From Lysobacter luteus (GTDB lineage: Bacteria; Pseudomonadota; Gammaproteobacteria; Xanthomonadales; Xanthomonadaceae), in NCBI RefSeq assembly GCF_907164845.1, contig NZ_OU015430.1, positions 1,602,001 through 1,666,000 of the forward strand: DNA of 64,000 nucleotides. The letters run 5' to 3'. Below, in pieces: positions 28,123-36,987 of this stretch. The notes beneath the pieces were generated by a model, which was given only the letters and a program-made list of their open reading frames with translations, did no database searches and was not told the origin of the DNA. The stretch's first letter is position 1. Each line of letters begins with the position of its first letter. Made by a program: the position numbers and the translations under genes.

Positions 28123-30351
28123 TCAAAAGTCGTAGCGCACGCTCAGCGAATACTGACGCGGCGGCCCGTAGAAACCGGTCATGACACCCAGCGCGGTATT
28201 GAGGTTGTAGCCGGTGGTCCGGTACTCCTTGTCGGCCAGGTTGGTGCCCTGCAGGGACACCGTCCACGCGCCGCCGTCCTTCCAGGTCACGCCGGCGTTG
28301 ACCAGCCCGTACGCATCCTCGGTGATGGGCAGCGCCCCGGTCCGGATGATCTCGGTGGTGGCCACGACCTCGGTCTGGTAGCTGTAGCCGAGCCGGCTCG
28401 ACAGGCTGCCGCCACCGGCGAGGTCGGCGCGGTGCTCCAGGTTGATCGCACCGGAGAACTCGGGAGCGTTGGTGAACTCCTGCTCGTCGGCGATGTTGGC
28501 ACCGGCGTACAGGAACTCGTCGTACTTCGCGTCCAGCCAGGCCAGGTTGCCCGACAGCAGCCAGCTGCGGCTCGGCAGCCACTGGTACTCCACCTCGAGG
28601 CCGTTGACGGTGCCGGAGCCGGCGTTGGTGAAGTCGCCGAAGAACGCATCCTCGGTGCCGTCGCCGTTGCTGTCGTAGGCGGTGAACACCGACAGCTGGA
28701 TGTCCTCGTACTTGTTGTGGAACGCCGACAGGTTGAGGAACAGCGTCTGGTCGAGGAAGGCCATCTTGCTGCCGACCTCGAAGCTGTCGACCACCTCGTC
28801 GTCGAATGGCTCGGCAGAGCGCGGCACCGCGGTGGCCTGGGCGCGGATGTTGTAGCCGCCCGACTTGAAGCCGCGCGATGCGGTGCCGTAGACCATGATG
28901 TCCGGCGTCACCTGGTAGTCGAGCGCGACCTTGGGCGAGGTGTTCTTGAAGTTGATGGTCTTGTCGAAGTCGGCCACCACCGCGGTCGGCACCGTGTAGG
29001 TCGCGTCGGTGTAGCCGCGGTTGAACACCACCGCGTTCTTGTCCTCGTCGGTGTAGCGCGCGCCGACGTTGAGCGACAGCTGGTTGCTCAGGTCGAACGT
29101 CCAATCGGCGTACAGCGCCACGCTCTCCGTGTAGACCGTGCCCTGGGTGTCGCCGAACAGCAGGTCGAAGAAGTTGTTGAGCACCTGGCCGCCGGCCTCG
29201 CCGTCGAAGGCGTAGATGCCCATCACGCCGCGCGCCCGGCCACCGGCGTCGTAGTTCGCCTGCAGCTCGTGGCTGACCTGCTCGTCGGAGTAGAACGCCT
29301 TCACGTCGGCGATGCGCGCCGGCAGGGTGTCGAAGTCGATGTTGGTCTCGGTGTCGGACTCGCGCTTGGCGAGCACGTACTTGAACGCCCAGTCGTCGCT
29401 CGCGCGCCAGTTCACCGTGGCCGATGCACCACCGATGGTGGTGTCATTGACGTTGGGCATGCCGCTGCGGATGTCGTAGCGACTGTCCATCGGGTCGAAG
29501 CCCGGGACGAAGCGGTTGGGCGCCAGCATCTTCGCGCCACGCACCCCGGACTGGTCGTCCATCCAGTCGAACGCGAACTGGATGTCGAGGTCGTCGCTGA
29601 CGTAGGCGCCGAGCTGGGCGCGCATCGCCAGGATTTCCTTGTCGCTGACCGGCTGGTCGTTGTAGACGTTCTCGCCGAAGCCGTCGCGGTTGAGGCTTGC
29701 CACCGCGATCCTCGCCCGCAGCGCGTCGTTGCCGGCCAGCGGCCCACCGACCGCCGCCTTGACGTCGAGCTGGTCGTGGTTGCCCACGGTCACTTCGGCA
29801 AAGCCCTCCATCTCGCGCGGCAGGCCCTTGGAGATGTACTTGATCGCACCGCCGATGGTGTTCTTGCCGTACAGCGTGCCCTGCGGACCGCGCAGTACCT
29901 CCACCCGCTGAACGTCGAACACGTCCAGCAGGGCGCCCTGCGGACGCGCGATGTAGACATCGTCCATGTAGATGCCCACGCCCGGGTCCACGCCCCACAG
30001 CGGGTCGGACTGGCCGACGCCGCGGATGTAAGCGGTGATGGTGCTGCTGGACCCTCGCGCGGCGTAGATGGTGAGGTTGGGCACGTGCGCATCGAGGCCG
30101 CCGAGGTCCTCGACCGCGAGACGGTCCAGCGCTTCGGCGGTGAACGCGGTGACCGCGACGGGCACGTCCTGGATGGTTTCCTCGCGCTTGCGCGCCGTTA
30201 CCGTCACCGCGCCCAGCGTGGTCGCGTCCGACCGGGTGGCCGTTTCCGGCGGGGCCTGGACGGTGGTGTCCTGCGCCCATGCGGCCGGTGCGAGCAGTGC
30301 GCCGGCAACGGCGACGGCAAGGGTGGTGCGACTCAAGCGATTGCGACCCAT
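28123..30351 (-). CDS. TonB-dependent outer-membrane receptor
   Basis: A 742-aa outer-membrane transporter energised by TonB. The signal peptide LAVAVAGALLAPAAWAQ is cleaved near residue 25. The TonB-box/plug region follows (TLGAVTVTARKREETIQDVP) with RVEVLRGPQGTLYGKNTIGG in the plug. The C-terminal beta-barrel ends SLSVRYDF, with the aromatic terminal residue needed for assembly. GGAGAG precedes the ATG at 30351; the open frame upstream to 30504 is not signal-like. It is divergent from a GntP permease gene. The substrate is not deducible; siderophore receptors look similar, but the neighbours suggest a carbon substrate. Confidence 0.92.
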   Translation of the reverse strand: MGRNRLSRTTLAVAVAGALLAPAAWAQDTTVQAPPETATRSDATTLGAVTVTARKREETIQDVPVAVTAFTAEALDRLAVEDLGGLDAHVPNLTIYAARGSSSTITAYIRGVGQSDPLWGVDPGVGIYMDDVYIARPQGALLDVFDVQRVEVLRGPQGTLYGKNTIGGAIKYISKGLPREMEGFAEVTVGNHDQLDVKAAVGGPLAGNDALRARIAVASLNRDGFGENVYNDQPVSDKEILAMRAQLGAYVSDDLDIQFAFDWMDDQSGVRGAKMLAPNRFVPGFDPMDSRYDIRSGMPNVNDTTIGGASATVNWRASDDWAFKYVLAKRESDTETNIDFDTLPARIADVKAFYSDEQVSHELQANYDAGGRARGVMGIYAFDGEAGGQVLNNFFDLLFGDTQGTVYTESVALYADWTFDLSNQLSLNVGARYTDEDKNAVVFNRGYTDATYTVPTAVVADFDKTINFKNTSPKVALDYQVTPDIMVYGTASRGFKSGGYNIRAQATAVPRSAEPFDDEVVDSFEVGSKMAFLDQTLFLNLSAFHNKYEDIQLSVFTAYDSNGDGTEDAFFGDFTNAGSGTVNGLEVEYQWLPSRSWLLSGNLAWLDAKYDEFLYAGANIADEQEFTNAPEFSGAINLEHRADLAGGGSLSSRLGYSYQTEVVATTEIIRTGALPITEDAYGLVNAGVTWKDGGAWTVSLQGTNLADKEYRTTGYNLNTALGVMTGFYGPPRQYSLSVRYDF

Positions 30352-30512
30352 CTCTAGCTCTCCCCGGGAACGTATGAAAACCGGCGGACGATCCGCCATT
30401 GCAGGCAAGACTAGGGGCACGGCGACGGCGGTCGCAGCTGTACCTTCGGACAATGCCCGCGGCCGGCGCGCACGCCGAGACTTCGACCCCACTGAGGTGG
30501 GCAAGGGGTCCC

Positions 30513-31916
30513 ATGGAATTCCTGATCGTGCTGGCGGCGCTGGCCTTCCTGATGCTGGTCGCGTACCGCGGCTACAGCGTCATCCTGTTCGCCCCGGTGG
30601 CCGCCCTGGGCGCGGTCCTGCTGACCGACCCGTCGCTGGTCGCGCCGATGTTCACCGGCCTGTTCATGGACAAGATGGTCGGGTTCCTGAAGAACTATTT
30701 CCCGGTGTTCCTGCTCGGCGCGATCTTCGGCAAGGTGATCGAGCTGTCGGGGTTCTCCAAGTCCATCGTCGCCGCGACGATCCGCCTGTTCGGCGCCAGC
30801 CGCGCGATCCTGTCGATCGTCATCGTCTGCGCCCTGCTGACCTACGGCGGCGTGTCGCTGTTCGTGGTGGTGTTCGCGGTCTACCCGTTCGCCGCCGAGC
30901 TGTTCCGCCAGAGCGACATTCCCAAGCGGCTGATCCCCGGCACGATCGCGCTGGGAGCGTTCACTTTCACGATGGACGCGCTGCCCGGCACGCCGCAGAT
31001 CCAGAACATCATCCCGACCACGTTCTTCGGCACCAACACCTGGGCAGCGCCGTGGCTGGGCACGATCGGCGGCATCTTCATCCTGGCCGTCGGACTGGCC
31101 TACCTCGACTGGCGCCGGCGGGTCGCGGCCCGCAATGGCGAGGGCTACGGCGAGGCATCGACGCTGGTCAACGAACCCGCCGCGTTTGCAGGCGGAAAGC
31201 TGGCCCACCCCGCCATCGCGATCCTGCCTCTGGTGCTGGTGGGCGTGAGCAACAAACTGTTCACCGACTGGATCCCCCGCTACTACGGTGACACTCACGC
31301 GTTCGACCCGGCGGTGATCGGCAACGCCGCACCGGTGGTGCAGCAGGTGTCGTCGGTCACCGCGATCTGGGCCGTCGAGGGCGCACTGCTGGTCGGCATC
31401 CTGACCGTGCTCGCGTTCGCCTGGAAGCCGGTGATGACCACCTTTGCCGAAGGCACGAAGACCGCCATCGGCGGGGCGTTGCTGGCGGCGATGAACACCG
31501 CGTCCGAGTACGGGTTCGGTGCCGTGATCGCGGCGCTGCCGGGCTTCCTGGTGGTCGCCAACGCGCTGGGCGCGATCCCGAACCCGCTGGTCAACGAGGC
31601 GGTCACCGTCACCGCGCTGGCCGGCATCACCGGATCGGCGTCAGGCGGCATGAGCATCGCGCTGGCGGCGATGGCCGACACCTTCATCGCGAACGCCAAC
31701 GCGGCCGGCATCCCGATGGAAGTGCTGCACCGGGTCGCGGCGATGGCATCGGGCGGCATGGACACCCTGCCCCACAACGGCGCGGTCATCACCCTGCTGG
31801 CGGTGACCGGCCTGACCCATCGCCAGGCCTACAAGGACATCTTTGCCATCACCATCATCAAGACGCTCGCCGTGATGGTGATCATCGGCGTGTTCTACGC
31901 GACCGGCCTGGTCTGA
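30513..31916 (+). CDS. GntP-family permease
   Basis: A 467-aa inner-membrane permease of the gluconate:H+ symporter (GntP) family with about 12-14 hydrophobic segments. Family-like stretches include ILSIVIVCALLTYGGVSLFV, PGTIALGAFTFTMDALPGTP and the Gly-rich ITGSASGGMSIALAAMAD, then ASGGMDTLPHNGAVI near the C-terminus. GntP members carry gluconate, other sugar acids or D-3-hydroxybutyrate, and the sequence does not say which. It is transcribed divergently from the TonB-dependent receptor. Start ATG 30513 follows AAGGGG; the in-frame extension to 30399 is not membrane-like. Confidence 0.87.
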   Translation: MEFLIVLAALAFLMLVAYRGYSVILFAPVAALGAVLLTDPSLVAPMFTGLFMDKMVGFLKNYFPVFLLGAIFGKVIELSGFSKSIVAATIRLFGASRAILSIVIVCALLTYGGVSLFVVVFAVYPFAAELFRQSDIPKRLIPGTIALGAFTFTMDALPGTPQIQNIIPTTFFGTNTWAAPWLGTIGGIFILAVGLAYLDWRRRVAARNGEGYGEASTLVNEPAAFAGGKLAHPAIAILPLVLVGVSNKLFTDWIPRYYGDTHAFDPAVIGNAAPVVQQVSSVTAIWAVEGALLVGILTVLAFAWKPVMTTFAEGTKTAIGGALLAAMNTASEYGFGAVIAALPGFLVVANALGAIPNPLVNEAVTVTALAGITGSASGGMSIALAAMADTFIANANAAGIPMEVLHRVAAMASGGMDTLPHNGAVITLLAVTGLTHRQAYKDIFAITIIKTLAVMVIIGVFYATGLV

Positions 31917-31940
31917 ACGATCGGCCAGGGTCGCCCGGGA

Positions 31941-32555
31941 TCAGCCGTCGCCGTCGGGCGCGGGCGTAGACACCGGTGGTTCGGCACCATCGGAGCGCAG
32001 CGCACCCACCGGTTCGCCGACCGGCTGGCCTTGCGGCGTGAGCAGGCGCCAGTGTCCCCAGGTGTCGCGCACATCGTGTCCGGTCACGTCGCCACGGGCG
32101 GTATCGCCGCCGTAGTGGTACAGCGGGTGGCCGCCGTAGCTCATCTGGCGGGTGCCATCGGCGCGGGTCACCACGTCGAGCAGGGCCGGTGCGAGGCCCT
32201 CGCCCAGGTCCGGCTCGCCGGTGGGGGCATACACCGGCGCCCACTGCCGCAGGCAGTCATCGGAGCATCCGCTACCGTCGGTGTCGCCCTCGAGCATGTA
32301 CACCGCGCGCCGGTCGCTGTCGGCGACGAACGGCGCGGGGCCACCCACCGACATGACCTGCAGGCTGTCGGACGTCATCGTCCGCTGGGTCACCAGCGCG
32401 CCGGAGTCGGCCGTGGCGGACGGCGTTTCGGCGCCCTCGGTGAGCATCGGCGGACGGTCGGTGTCGCGTTGGCAGCCGTACACCAAGGGAAGCACCAGCA
32501 CGCACGCGGCGAGGACCACGTGGTGCGGGCGGACGTGTGCACCGTGGGTGTTCAT
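31941..32555 (-). CDS. Secreted-repeat lipoprotein (COG4315/PF03640 type)
   Basis: A 204-aa predicted lipoprotein with a hydrophobic signal and lipobox VYGC around residue 28. The mature part contains two repeats of the secreted-repeat family: APFVADSDRRAVYMLEGD with GSGCSDDCLRQWAPV, and QMSYGGHPLYHYGGD with a tryptophan-containing partner (VRDTWGHWRLLTP). Function of this family is unknown; some members are linked to redox or heme-like contexts. A pair of Cys residues (GSGC..DDC) is conserved in the repeat. Its ATG overlaps the stop of the thioredoxin gene by 4 nt, so the two are translationally coupled. It converges on the GntP permease gene. Confidence 0.75.
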   Translation of the reverse strand: MNTHGAHVRPHHVVLAACVLVLPLVYGCQRDTDRPPMLTEGAETPSATADSGALVTQRTMTSDSLQVMSVGGPAPFVADSDRRAVYMLEGDTDGSGCSDDCLRQWAPVYAPTGEPDLGEGLAPALLDVVTRADGTRQMSYGGHPLYHYGGDTARGDVTGHDVRDTWGHWRLLTPQGQPVGEPVGALRSDGAEPPVSTPAPDGDG

Positions 32556-32890
32556 GGGTTGTCCTCCGGCGCCAGCAGCGCCAGCGCGTCGTCGATCGGC
32601 TCCTGCTCGGTCGGGCGTACCAGCCGCGCGACCTCGCCGCCCTTGGCCAGGAAGACGAAGGTCGGCCACAGCTTCACCTTGAACGAGCGCCCCAGCGCGC
32701 GGCCGGCGCCGTCCTCGATCCTGAGGTGGTCCACTGCGGGGTGCCGGGCCAATGCCGCCCGCAGGGCCGGTTCGGCGGCCTGGCAATGCCCGCACCAGGC
32801 GGTGCCGAACTCGATCACGAGCGGGCCGGGCATCGCGTCGACTTCGGCGCGGGTGGGTTCGTTGTCGATGTAGACGCGATTGAAGGGCAT
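32552..32890 (-). CDS. Thioredoxin-family protein
   Basis: A 112-aa thioredoxin-fold protein with the redox motif Cys33-Gly-His-Cys36 (FGTAWCGHCQAAEPAL). The CGHC centre is that of DsbA-like/PDI-like oxidants rather than the CGPC of thioredoxin, which suggests a higher redox potential. The cis-proline is seen in KLWPTFVFLAKGG. There is no signal peptide, so it is predicted cytosolic, although the coupled downstream gene encodes an exported lipoprotein. It is the first gene of the pair and its 3' end overlaps the next start (ATGA). Confidence 0.85.
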   Translation of the reverse strand: MPFNRVYIDNEPTRAEVDAMPGPLVIEFGTAWCGHCQAAEPALRAALARHPAVDHLRIEDGAGRALGRSFKVKLWPTFVFLAKGGEVARLVRPTEQEPIDDALALLAPEDNP

Positions 32891-32974
32891 GGGCGGACCT
32901 GCGGCCGTCGTTCCGGCACCGGGACTTCCGGGATACCGCGCACCCCGGCGACGCGGCGTGAAGCTGCGCCTGCC

Positions 32975-33778
32975 TCAGCCCAGCTCGAACCGGTCGCCGT
33001 CCAGCATCGCCGGGAACTTCTGCCGGTGCCGCGCCAGCTCCGAACCCAGCAACGTGCTGGTGGTGACCACTTCCATGTCGGCACACTCGGTGACGGGATG
33101 GCCCAGGAAATCGATCACCGCGCTGTCACCGTTGTAGCGGATCCCATTGCCGTCCTCGCCCACCCGGTTCAGGCCGGCGACATAGCACAGGTTCTCGATC
33201 GCTCGGGCGCGCAGCAGGGTCTTCCAGGCGTGGTCGCGCGCCGCCGGCCAGTTGGCGACGTACAGCGCCAGGTCGTAGTCCAGCGCCTCGGGCCGCTCGA
33301 CGTCGTAGCGGTTGCGCGAGAAAACCGGGAACCGCAGGTCGTAGCAGACCAGCGGACAGATCCGCCAACCCTTCCATTCCACGACCAGCCGGTCACGGCC
33401 GGCCGCGTAGCGCTCGTGTTCGTGGGCGTAACGGAACAGGTGGCGCTTGTCATAGTGCGACACACCGCCATCGGGAGTGACGAACAGCAGGCGGTTGTAC
33501 ACGCCGTCGCCGTCGCGGATATGCACGCTGCCGGCGATGGCGGCGCCCAGCTTCGCCGCCTGCGTACGCATCCACGCGAGAGTCTGGCCTTCCATCGTCT
33601 CGGCGGTGTCCAGCGCCTCGTTGGAGAAGCCGCTGGTGAAGGTCTCCGGCAGCAGCACCAGGTCGGTGGTGTCATGCAGCGGCGCCAGCAGGCCGCCGTA
33701 GTACTCGCGGTTGGCGGCCGGGTCGTGCCACACCGTGGCGCCCTGGACCAGCGAGATGCGCAGGTTGGTCATCGGCAT
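32975..33778 (-). CDS. yafV: Omega-amidase YafV, carbon-nitrogen hydrolase family
   Basis: A 267-aa nitrilase-superfamily hydrolase with the Glu45-Lys111-Cys145 triad (VLLPETFTSGF, HYDKRHLF, CPLVCYDLRFP). YafV homologues hydrolyse 2-oxoglutaramate and 2-oxosuccinamate to the oxo acid and ammonia. The ATG at 33778 overlaps the stop of the upstream aminotransferase gene by 1 nt (TGATG), so the pair is coupled. Known biology links this pair: transamination of 2-oxo-4-methylthiobutyrate with glutamine yields methionine plus 2-oxoglutaramate, which the amidase removes. The long frame from 33838 is rejected. Specific substrate is inferred from context and family. Confidence 0.9.
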   Translation of the reverse strand: MPMTNLRISLVQGATVWHDPAANREYYGGLLAPLHDTTDLVLLPETFTSGFSNEALDTAETMEGQTLAWMRTQAAKLGAAIAGSVHIRDGDGVYNRLLFVTPDGGVSHYDKRHLFRYAHEHERYAAGRDRLVVEWKGWRICPLVCYDLRFPVFSRNRYDVERPEALDYDLALYVANWPAARDHAWKTLLRARAIENLCYVAGLNRVGEDGNGIRYNGDSAVIDFLGHPVTECADMEVVTTSTLLGSELARHRQKFPAMLDGDRFELG

Positions 33779-34932
33779 CACAGCCTCCCCAGCCGCTCGA
33801 TCGCGGCATCCAGCGTGGCCTCGTTCTTTGCAAAGCACAGCCGCGCCAGGCGCTGCCCCACCGGCGGAGAGCCGTAGAAGGGCGAAAGCGGGATCGCGAC
33901 CACGCCGTGCTCGACCGTCAGCCAGCGGCAGAACGCAGCGTCGTCGAGGTCGCTGACCTCCGAATAGTCGACCAGCTGGAAGTAACCGCCCGGGACCGGC
34001 AACGGCTTCAGCCGGGTGGTCAGCAGCTGTTCGCGGAAGCGGTCGCGCTTGGGCTGGTAGAAGGCGCCCAGCGTTTCGTAATGCTCCGGCTCGTCGGCGA
34101 TCATCTCCGCGAACGCGGCCTGCGCCGGGGTAAACGTGCAGAAGGTGTTGTACTGGTGGACCTTGCGGAACTCGGCGCTCAGCGAAGGCGGCGCCACGCA
34201 GTAACCCACCTTCCAGCCGGTGCAGTGGTAGGTCTTGCCAAAGCTCGAGATGACGAACGCCCGCTCGCGCAGTTCCGGGTAGCGCAGCACCGATTCGTGC
34301 CGGCGGCCGTCGTACACGATGTGTTCGTAGACCTCATCCGACAGCAGCACGATGTCGGTGCCACGCAGCAGGTCGGCCAGTTGCTGGATGTCGCCGGCAT
34401 CGAACATCGCCCCCGACGGGTTGTGCGGGGTGTTGGTCATCAGCATCCGCGTCTTCGGGCTCACCGCCCGGCGGATGAGCTCCCAGTCGGGCGCGAAGGT
34501 CTGCGGGTCCAGCGGCACGTGGACGGCGACACCGCCGGCGAGGTCGATCGCCGGCTCGTAGCAGTCGTAGCAGGGGTCGAGCACGATGACTTCGTCGCCC
34601 GGACGGACCACCGCGTGGATGGCGTCGAAGATCGCCTCGCTTGCGCCGGAGGTGACCGTGATCTCCGCCGCCGGGTCCGGACGGTAGCCGTAACAGCGCG
34701 CGGTCTTGTCGGCGATCGCCTCGCGCAGCACCGGCAGGCCGGTCATTGGCGCGTACTGGTTGTGCCCGTCGCGCATCGCACGCGCCAGCGCATCCACCAG
34801 TCGCGATGGAACGTCGAAATCGGGGAACCCCTGGCCGAGGTTGACCGCACCGTGCTCGGCGGCCAGCTGCGACATCACGGCGAAGATCGTGGTGCCCACG
34901 CGGGGCAGTTTGGTACGCAGGTCGGGCGTCAT
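33778..34932 (-). CDS. PLP-dependent aminotransferase, methionine/glutamine-type (YbdL-like)
   Basis: A 384-aa fold-type I aminotransferase. The PLP lysine is Lys233 in ISSFGKTYHCTGWKVGYC, the cofactor-binding NTPHNPSGAMF and LSDEVYEHIVYDG stretches are present, and the C-terminal arginine lies in QRLARLCFAKNE. The sequence resembles YbdL and glutamine transaminase K/kynurenine aminotransferases. With the coupled omega-amidase it can convert 2-oxo-4-methylthiobutyrate to methionine, the last step of methionine salvage. The start at 34932 (MTPDLRTKLPRVG) matches the family; the frame is open to 35379 but overlaps the divergent DUF3293 gene. Exact amino-donor preference is untested. Confidence 0.92.
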   Translation of the reverse strand: MTPDLRTKLPRVGTTIFAVMSQLAAEHGAVNLGQGFPDFDVPSRLVDALARAMRDGHNQYAPMTGLPVLREAIADKTARCYGYRPDPAAEITVTSGASEAIFDAIHAVVRPGDEVIVLDPCYDCYEPAIDLAGGVAVHVPLDPQTFAPDWELIRRAVSPKTRMLMTNTPHNPSGAMFDAGDIQQLADLLRGTDIVLLSDEVYEHIVYDGRRHESVLRYPELRERAFVISSFGKTYHCTGWKVGYCVAPPSLSAEFRKVHQYNTFCTFTPAQAAFAEMIADEPEHYETLGAFYQPKRDRFREQLLTTRLKPLPVPGGYFQLVDYSEVSDLDDAAFCRWLTVEHGVVAIPLSPFYGSPPVGQRLARLCFAKNEATLDAAIERLGRL

Positions 34933-35034
34933 CGTGTCTTGTGCATCGGGGGGAACCCGGAGTCTACGAAATCCGCGCGTGTGCGGCCGTGGGCGCGCTT
35001 GCAACCACTCCGGGCGCGGTCGAAACTCCCGTTC

Positions 35035-35547
35035 ATGCGCATCTACCGGGTCGTCAACGCGTCCGAGCTGGCGGCCGCCTACGCCGCGGCCGACTACGGC
35101 GTCACCCTGGACGGCGACACCGTGCGGCTGCGCGTCGGCGAGCCGGCCACTGACCTCGAGGCCTACTGGCCCGCTTCGCGCTACGTGTTCGTCACGGCCT
35201 GGAACCCGGCCTCCGAACCGCACTCCGACACCATCAACGAGTCCGCCGACGCATTGCTGGTGTCGCAACTCGATGCCGACGGCGTTGCCCGGCTGCGGGC
35301 CTGGGCGCAGGGTCCGGACGGCCACTGGCACGAGCCGGGCTGGCTGCTGGCCGACGTCGACGACCACGCGGCCGATCACCTGGCCCGCGAGTTCGGCCAG
35401 GCCGGCGTGCTGTGCTGGACGCGCGGGGAACCGGTGCGCCTGCGGATGCTGATTCAGCGGCCCGACCCGGCCTCCCCGTCAGCATCCGAATCGCCCTACA
35501 CCGACTGGCCCGGCGAGACGGTCCCCGAGACCCAATGCGCCGGGTGA
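35035..35547 (+). CDS. DUF3293 domain protein
   Basis: A 170-aa small protein of the DUF3293 family. Conserved signatures include FVTAWNPASEPHSDTINESA and WHEPGWLLADVDDHAADHLARE, ending in GVLCWTRGEPVRLRML. No catalytic motif or membrane segment is evident, and its function is unknown. It is divergent from the aminotransferase gene across 102 bp and lies just before the ccm operon, separated from it by 82 bp, so it is probably its own transcription unit. Confidence 0.8.
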   Translation: MRIYRVVNASELAAAYAAADYGVTLDGDTVRLRVGEPATDLEAYWPASRYVFVTAWNPASEPHSDTINESADALLVSQLDADGVARLRAWAQGPDGHWHEPGWLLADVDDHAADHLAREFGQAGVLCWTRGEPVRLRMLIQRPDPASPSASESPYTDWPGETVPETQCAG

Positions 35548-35578
35548 CACCGGGTCGGTGCGGCGTGGGCGTGCGCGG

Positions 35579-35584
35579 TAGAAT
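35579..35584 (+). promoter_or_regulatory. Putative -10 box of the ccm operon
   Basis: TAGAAT in the context GCGGTAGAATCG lies 46 nt before the ccmA ATG. No clear -35 is present, but the same GGTAGAAT occurs before the thiol dioxygenase gene. Confidence 0.4.
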
Positions 35585-35629
35585 CGCCGGTCTGCCGGCC
35601 CGCCGGCCGTCGACCGTGCGCCGTAACCC

Positions 35630-36289
35630 ATGCCCCTGACCGACCCGCCCGCGCAGCCGCTGCTGGAGGCCCGCGGCCTGCGCTTCGCCCGCAACGACGA
35701 CCCCGTGTTCGGCCCGCTCGACTTCAGCGTCGATGCCGGCGAGGCACTGCTGGTGCAGGGCGACAACGGCGCCGGCAAGACCACCTTGCTGCGCGTACTG
35801 GCCGGGCTGCTGCGCGCCGATGCCGGCGAGATCGACATCGACGGCGGTGCCGCAGGGCCGGCGCGGCGCGCGCGGGCGATCGCCTACCTCGGCCACCTGC
35901 CCGGGCTGAAGGCCGACCTCAGCGTGCTGGAGAACCTCGAATTCCTGTGCGGCCTGCAGGGGCGCCGCCGCGGCCAGTTGCCGGAACATGCGCTCGGGAT
36001 TGTCGGGCTGGCCGGCTACGAGGACGCGCTCGCGCGGCAACTGTCGGCCGGGCAGAAGAAGCGCCTGTCACTGGCCCGCCTGTGGCTGTCCCCGGCACCG
36101 TTGTGGCTGCTGGACGAGCCCTACGCCAACCTCGACCTGGAAGGCATCGAACTGGTCAACCGGATGGTGCAGGCGCACCTGCGCGCCGGCGGCGCGGCAC
36201 TGGTGACCACCCATGGTGCCTATGCCGCCCCGCCCGTCCGCACCCGGCTGCTGGCGATGACCCGACCCGTCGCCGAGCGCGCCGCATGA
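35630..36289 (+). CDS. ccmA: Cytochrome c biogenesis ATP-binding export protein CcmA
   Basis: A 219-aa ABC ATPase of the CcmABCD complex, which releases heme-loaded CcmE from CcmC. Walker A is [12 protein letters not shown], the ABC signature is [17 protein letters not shown], and Walker B is [15 protein letters not shown]. All ATPase motifs are intact and the length is typical (~200-220). It begins the nine-gene ccm operon and its stop overlaps the ccmB ATG (ATGA), indicating coupled synthesis of the ATPase with its membrane partner. Confidence 0.96.
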   Translation: MPLTDPPAQPLLEARGLRFARNDDPVFGPLDFSVDAGEALLVQGDNGAGKTTLLRVLAGLLRADAGEIDIDGGAAGPARRARAIAYLGHLPGLKADLSVLENLEFLCGLQGRRRGQLPEHALGIVGLAGYEDALARQLSAGQKKRLSLARLWLSPAPLWLLDEPYANLDLEGIELVNRMVQAHLRAGGAALVTTHGAYAAPPVRTRLLAMTRPVAERAA

Positions 36290-36981
36290 AGGCGACCAGC
36301 CCCCTGCCCGGCCTGCCCGGGACCGCCTCGGCGCTGATGCGCCGGGACCTGCGCCTGCTGTGGCGCCGCCGTGGCGATGCGCTGCAGCCGGCCCTGTTCG
36401 CGCTGCTGGTGATCGTGCTGTTCGCGCTCGCGCTGGGTGGCGAGGCGAAGGTGCTGGCCAACGTGGCCCCGGCCGTGCTCTGGGTCGCGGTGCTGCTGTC
36501 GGGCCTGCTGGCGCTGGACACTCTGTTCCGCGGCGATGCCGAGGACGGTTCGCTGGAGCAGTGGATGCTGGCGCCGGTGCCGCTGGCATGGCTGGTCGGT
36601 GTGCGTACGTTCATGCACTGGGCGACGACCGCCCTGCCGTTGCTGCTGGCCACCCCGTTCCTGGCCGAGCTGATGCACCTGCCGCGCGGCCAGTTGCCGG
36701 TGCTGATGGCCTCGCTCGCGCTGGGCACGCCGCTGCTGAGCCTGCTGGGTGCGGTGGTTGCCGCGCTGACCGTCGGGATGAGGCGCTCCGGTATACTTCT
36801 GGCCTTGCTTGCGCTGCCCTTGTACGTCCCCGTACTGGTGTTCGGGGCTGGCAGCGTGGCCGCTTCGGCCCAGGGAATGGACCCGGTCGGCGCGCTGCTG
36901 CTGCTGGGGGCCGGACTGGTGGTTTCGCTGGTGCTGGCGCCGCTGGCCGCCGCCGCCGCGATCCGCATCGCCCTGAACTGA
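36286..36981 (+). CDS. ccmB: Heme exporter protein CcmB
   Basis: A 231-aa inner-membrane permease with six hydrophobic segments. Near the N-terminus [27 protein letters not shown] matches the CcmB start, and the middle has [19 protein letters not shown], a family segment. It partners CcmA in the ABC complex that acts on CcmC/CcmE; whether heme itself is exported is disputed. The ATG overlaps the ccmA stop by 4 nt and 6 nt separate it from ccmC. Confidence 0.95.
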   Translation: MKATSPLPGLPGTASALMRRDLRLLWRRRGDALQPALFALLVIVLFALALGGEAKVLANVAPAVLWVAVLLSGLLALDTLFRGDAEDGSLEQWMLAPVPLAWLVGVRTFMHWATTALPLLLATPFLAELMHLPRGQLPVLMASLALGTPLLSLLGAVVAALTVGMRRSGILLALLALPLYVPVLVFGAGSVAASAQGMDPVGALLLLGAGLVVSLVLAPLAAAAAIRIALN

Positions 36982-36987
36982 AAACAG

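Noticed and set aside
28123-30351. Naming the TonB-dependent receptor as a siderophore receptor
   Set aside because: No Fur-like site was recognised and no siderophore gene is nearby, so the substrate is left open.
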